Positions 7,731-8,729 of a stretch of DNA of 8,729 nt are shown piece after piece. The DNA comes from DASCNA01 sp036011305 (GTDB lineage: Bacteria > Verrucomicrobiota > Lentisphaeria > Victivallales > GWF2-38-69): assembly GCA_036011305.1 (NCBI GenBank), contig DASCNA010000332.1, forward strand, positions 1 to 8,729. The letters run 5' to 3'. The translations under genes and the position numbers were made by a program. Position 1 is the stretch's first letter. Each line of letters starts with the position of its first letter. Under the pieces are notes generated by a model. The model had not been told where the DNA came from. It worked only from the letters and a program-made list of their open reading frames with translations, and made no database searches.

Positions 7731-8729
7731 ACTTGATAATCACAACAATCGGGTTCTCTGTTGCGATGTATTCCAATTCAATTAATAGTTTTTCATCTGT
7801 AGCAGGTATGTAATTAACAGGATTATCTCCTGCAAAAAATAAGGTTTCTGGGACTTTCGTTGTCGAAAGATCTGTTTCTTTGTATACGGTGATGCTGTCT
7901 ATCGGGCGACCGTCAGATCCAAGATAACTAATGTTGTCACTTACAGACATTACTCTTTGAGTAATTTCAGAAAAGCTCAACTGCTCACCAATATCCAGAT
8001 TATTTATGTAATCAAATAGCCTTTGTCTAATTCGATTTCTTAACTCTTGTTTATTTGTATCATCTACTTGGTCTATCAGTTTAATAGTAACCTGCATTGA
8101 GACACCCGTCTCCTTTGGTTTCCTGACATTAAAGCTAACGCCTTGAGATACCACAAAATGCAATGCTCGCCTAACGTTACTAAGTAATGTATTGCTAACC
8201 TGTGGAGTTATTGCTTTGATCAATATATCAAATGTCCCAACCCCTCTCCAGAATGGCATCATAACAACATCAGCAACACCCTCTACACCAAGTGCAGTCA
8301 TTCGAATTGCAGTATAGTTTCCTGTTTCAGAACTTAAAACTTGATTTGCAATTCTAAACCTAAAGTTTGCATCACTCTCCATGCTTCTACCGGTTGTGAC
8401 ATCTGCTTCGTTTGTCACTTTCAAATCTACATTGTCAATATTGTGATGATTGAGAGTTCCTTTAGCAACGTTTCCTCTAGCTCCGGTTTTTCTCGATGTT
8501 GCAGGAGCATATATCTCTGTTGTTCCTTGAACTACCTGAACTGTACTTGTCGTTATATAGGTTACTCCTGAGGCATTAAGTTCTGTGCTAACAATAGTTC
8601 CTGCTGGGATTGTAATCGTTGAAAGAGCATTAGAGGGAACAAAGAAACGAAGAACCTGATCTTCTGCTCCAACCCTTGCCGGGGCTTCCAGGTTTCTATT
8701 CAATCCAAACATTTCTCCAAAGCGATCCA
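7729..8729 (-). CDS. Baseplate J-like wedge protein (5' partial)
   Basis: A structural subunit of the contractile-tail baseplate wedge. Members of this family (phage P2 gpJ, Mu gp47; Pfam Baseplate_J) link the central hub to the outer rim and fibres. Numbering from the ATG at 8712, visible family hallmarks are a beta segment with IPAGTIVST (35-43), a glycine-rich GARGNVAKG (77-85), the charged helix start GRSMESDANFRFRIANQV (108-125), GVEGVADVVMMP followed by RGVGTFDILI (142-165), and a C-terminal helical part around LFDYINNLDIGEQLSFSEI (232-250). The frame stays open upstream of that ATG (D-R-F-G-E precede it). A GGAG lies only 2 nt before the ATG, too close for a normal ribosome site, and the family usually has more N-terminal sequence. 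I therefore treat the ATG as internal and the gene as truncated by the window edge. It ends in TAG; the next gene follows 8 nt later. GC is about 40% over 8101-8460. Confidence 0.93.
   Translation of the reverse strand, partial: DRFGEMFGLNRNLEAPARVGAEDQVLRFFVPSNALSTITIPAGTIVSTELNASGVTYITTSTVQVVQGTTEIYAPATSRKTGARGNVAKGTLNHHNIDNVDLKVTNEADVTTGRSMESDANFRFRIANQVLSSETGNYTAIRMTALGVEGVADVVMMPFWRGVGTFDILIKAITPQVSNTLLSNVRRALHFVVSQGVSFNVRKPKETGVSMQVTIKLIDQVDDTNKQELRNRIRQRLFDYINNLDIGEQLSFSEITQRVMSVSDNISYLGSDGRPIDSITVYKETDLSTTKVPETLFFAGDNPVNYIPATDEKLLIELEYIATENPIVVIIK

Noticed and set aside
3016..8571. Remaining plus-strand open frames (for example 5974-6165, 7239-7454, 8341-8571).
   Set aside because: All are antisense to well-supported structural genes and shorter than 80 codons; they carry no recognisable domain.
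8710..8712. ATG at 8712 as the start of the J-like gene.
   Set aside because: The frame is open to the window edge, the GGAG is only 2 nt away, and the upstream residues (D-R-F-G-E) read as natural continuation of the family's N-terminal region.
1..8729. Extracellular contractile injection system or tailocin instead of a phage.
   Set aside because: The J-like protein would fit either, and the window has no capsid or packaging genes to decide. The large multidomain adhesins are more typical of a phage, so I keep phage as the working call without certainty.
1..8729. CRISPR arrays, tRNAs, insertion sequences, a retroelement template/variable pair.
   Set aside because: No regularly spaced repeats, cloverleaf-like stretches, terminal inverted repeats, or long near-identical repeat pairs were seen; coding density leaves no space for them.

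Overview
The window is a solid block of tail-tip and baseplate genes, all on the minus strand, so the biological order runs from high to low coordinates. It looks like part of a contractile-tailed bacteriophage (myovirus morphology) or a related contractile particle. The only gene I can place firmly in a family is a baseplate J-like (gpJ/Mu gp47-type) wedge protein at the right edge. The other four are virion structural proteins recognised from architecture, motifs and position. DNA is AT-rich: about 40% GC by hand count over 8101-8460, and about 30% over 6001-6660. Three genes are preceded by AG-rich Shine-Dalgarno-like sites (AGGAG, AAAGAGG, AAGG). Stops are ordinary TAA or TAG, so the standard bacterial code fits. 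I cannot name the host.

Layout in transcription order: (1) 8729-7729, baseplate J-like protein, whose 5' end lies outside the window; (2) 7720-5990, a 576-residue baseplate or tail protein with a helical N-terminus and an AT-rich, beta-rich C-terminal half; (3) 5983-5078, a 301-residue baseplate-type protein with an alpha-helical N-terminal part and a beta module; (4) 5075-2949, a 708-residue protein starting with GTG, with an Ig-like (Big_1-like) domain; (5) 2928-1, at least 976 residues of a tail fibre-like protein whose 3' end lies beyond the window. Gaps between genes are 8, 6, 2 and 20 nt. I see no promoter, terminator, tRNA, mobile element or CRISPR array, so the block is probably one late polycistronic message. 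There is no non-coding stretch longer than 20 nt. All plus-strand reading frames are shadows.

Working model (inference): the J-like protein and the next two proteins build the wedge or rim of the baseplate. The 708-residue protein and the large fibre then hang from it as adhesins that contact the host surface. The most notable internal signal is a short beta motif ([YFW]-x-[IVL]-[ND]-x-x-[TL]-G-x-[IFL], then an x-V/I-x-Y/F strand). It recurs in three consecutive proteins, with a degenerate version at the very C-terminus of a fourth, which suggests spread of one beta module through the adhesion cassette. I found no evidence for a non-structural system such as defence, retroelement or enzymatic genes.
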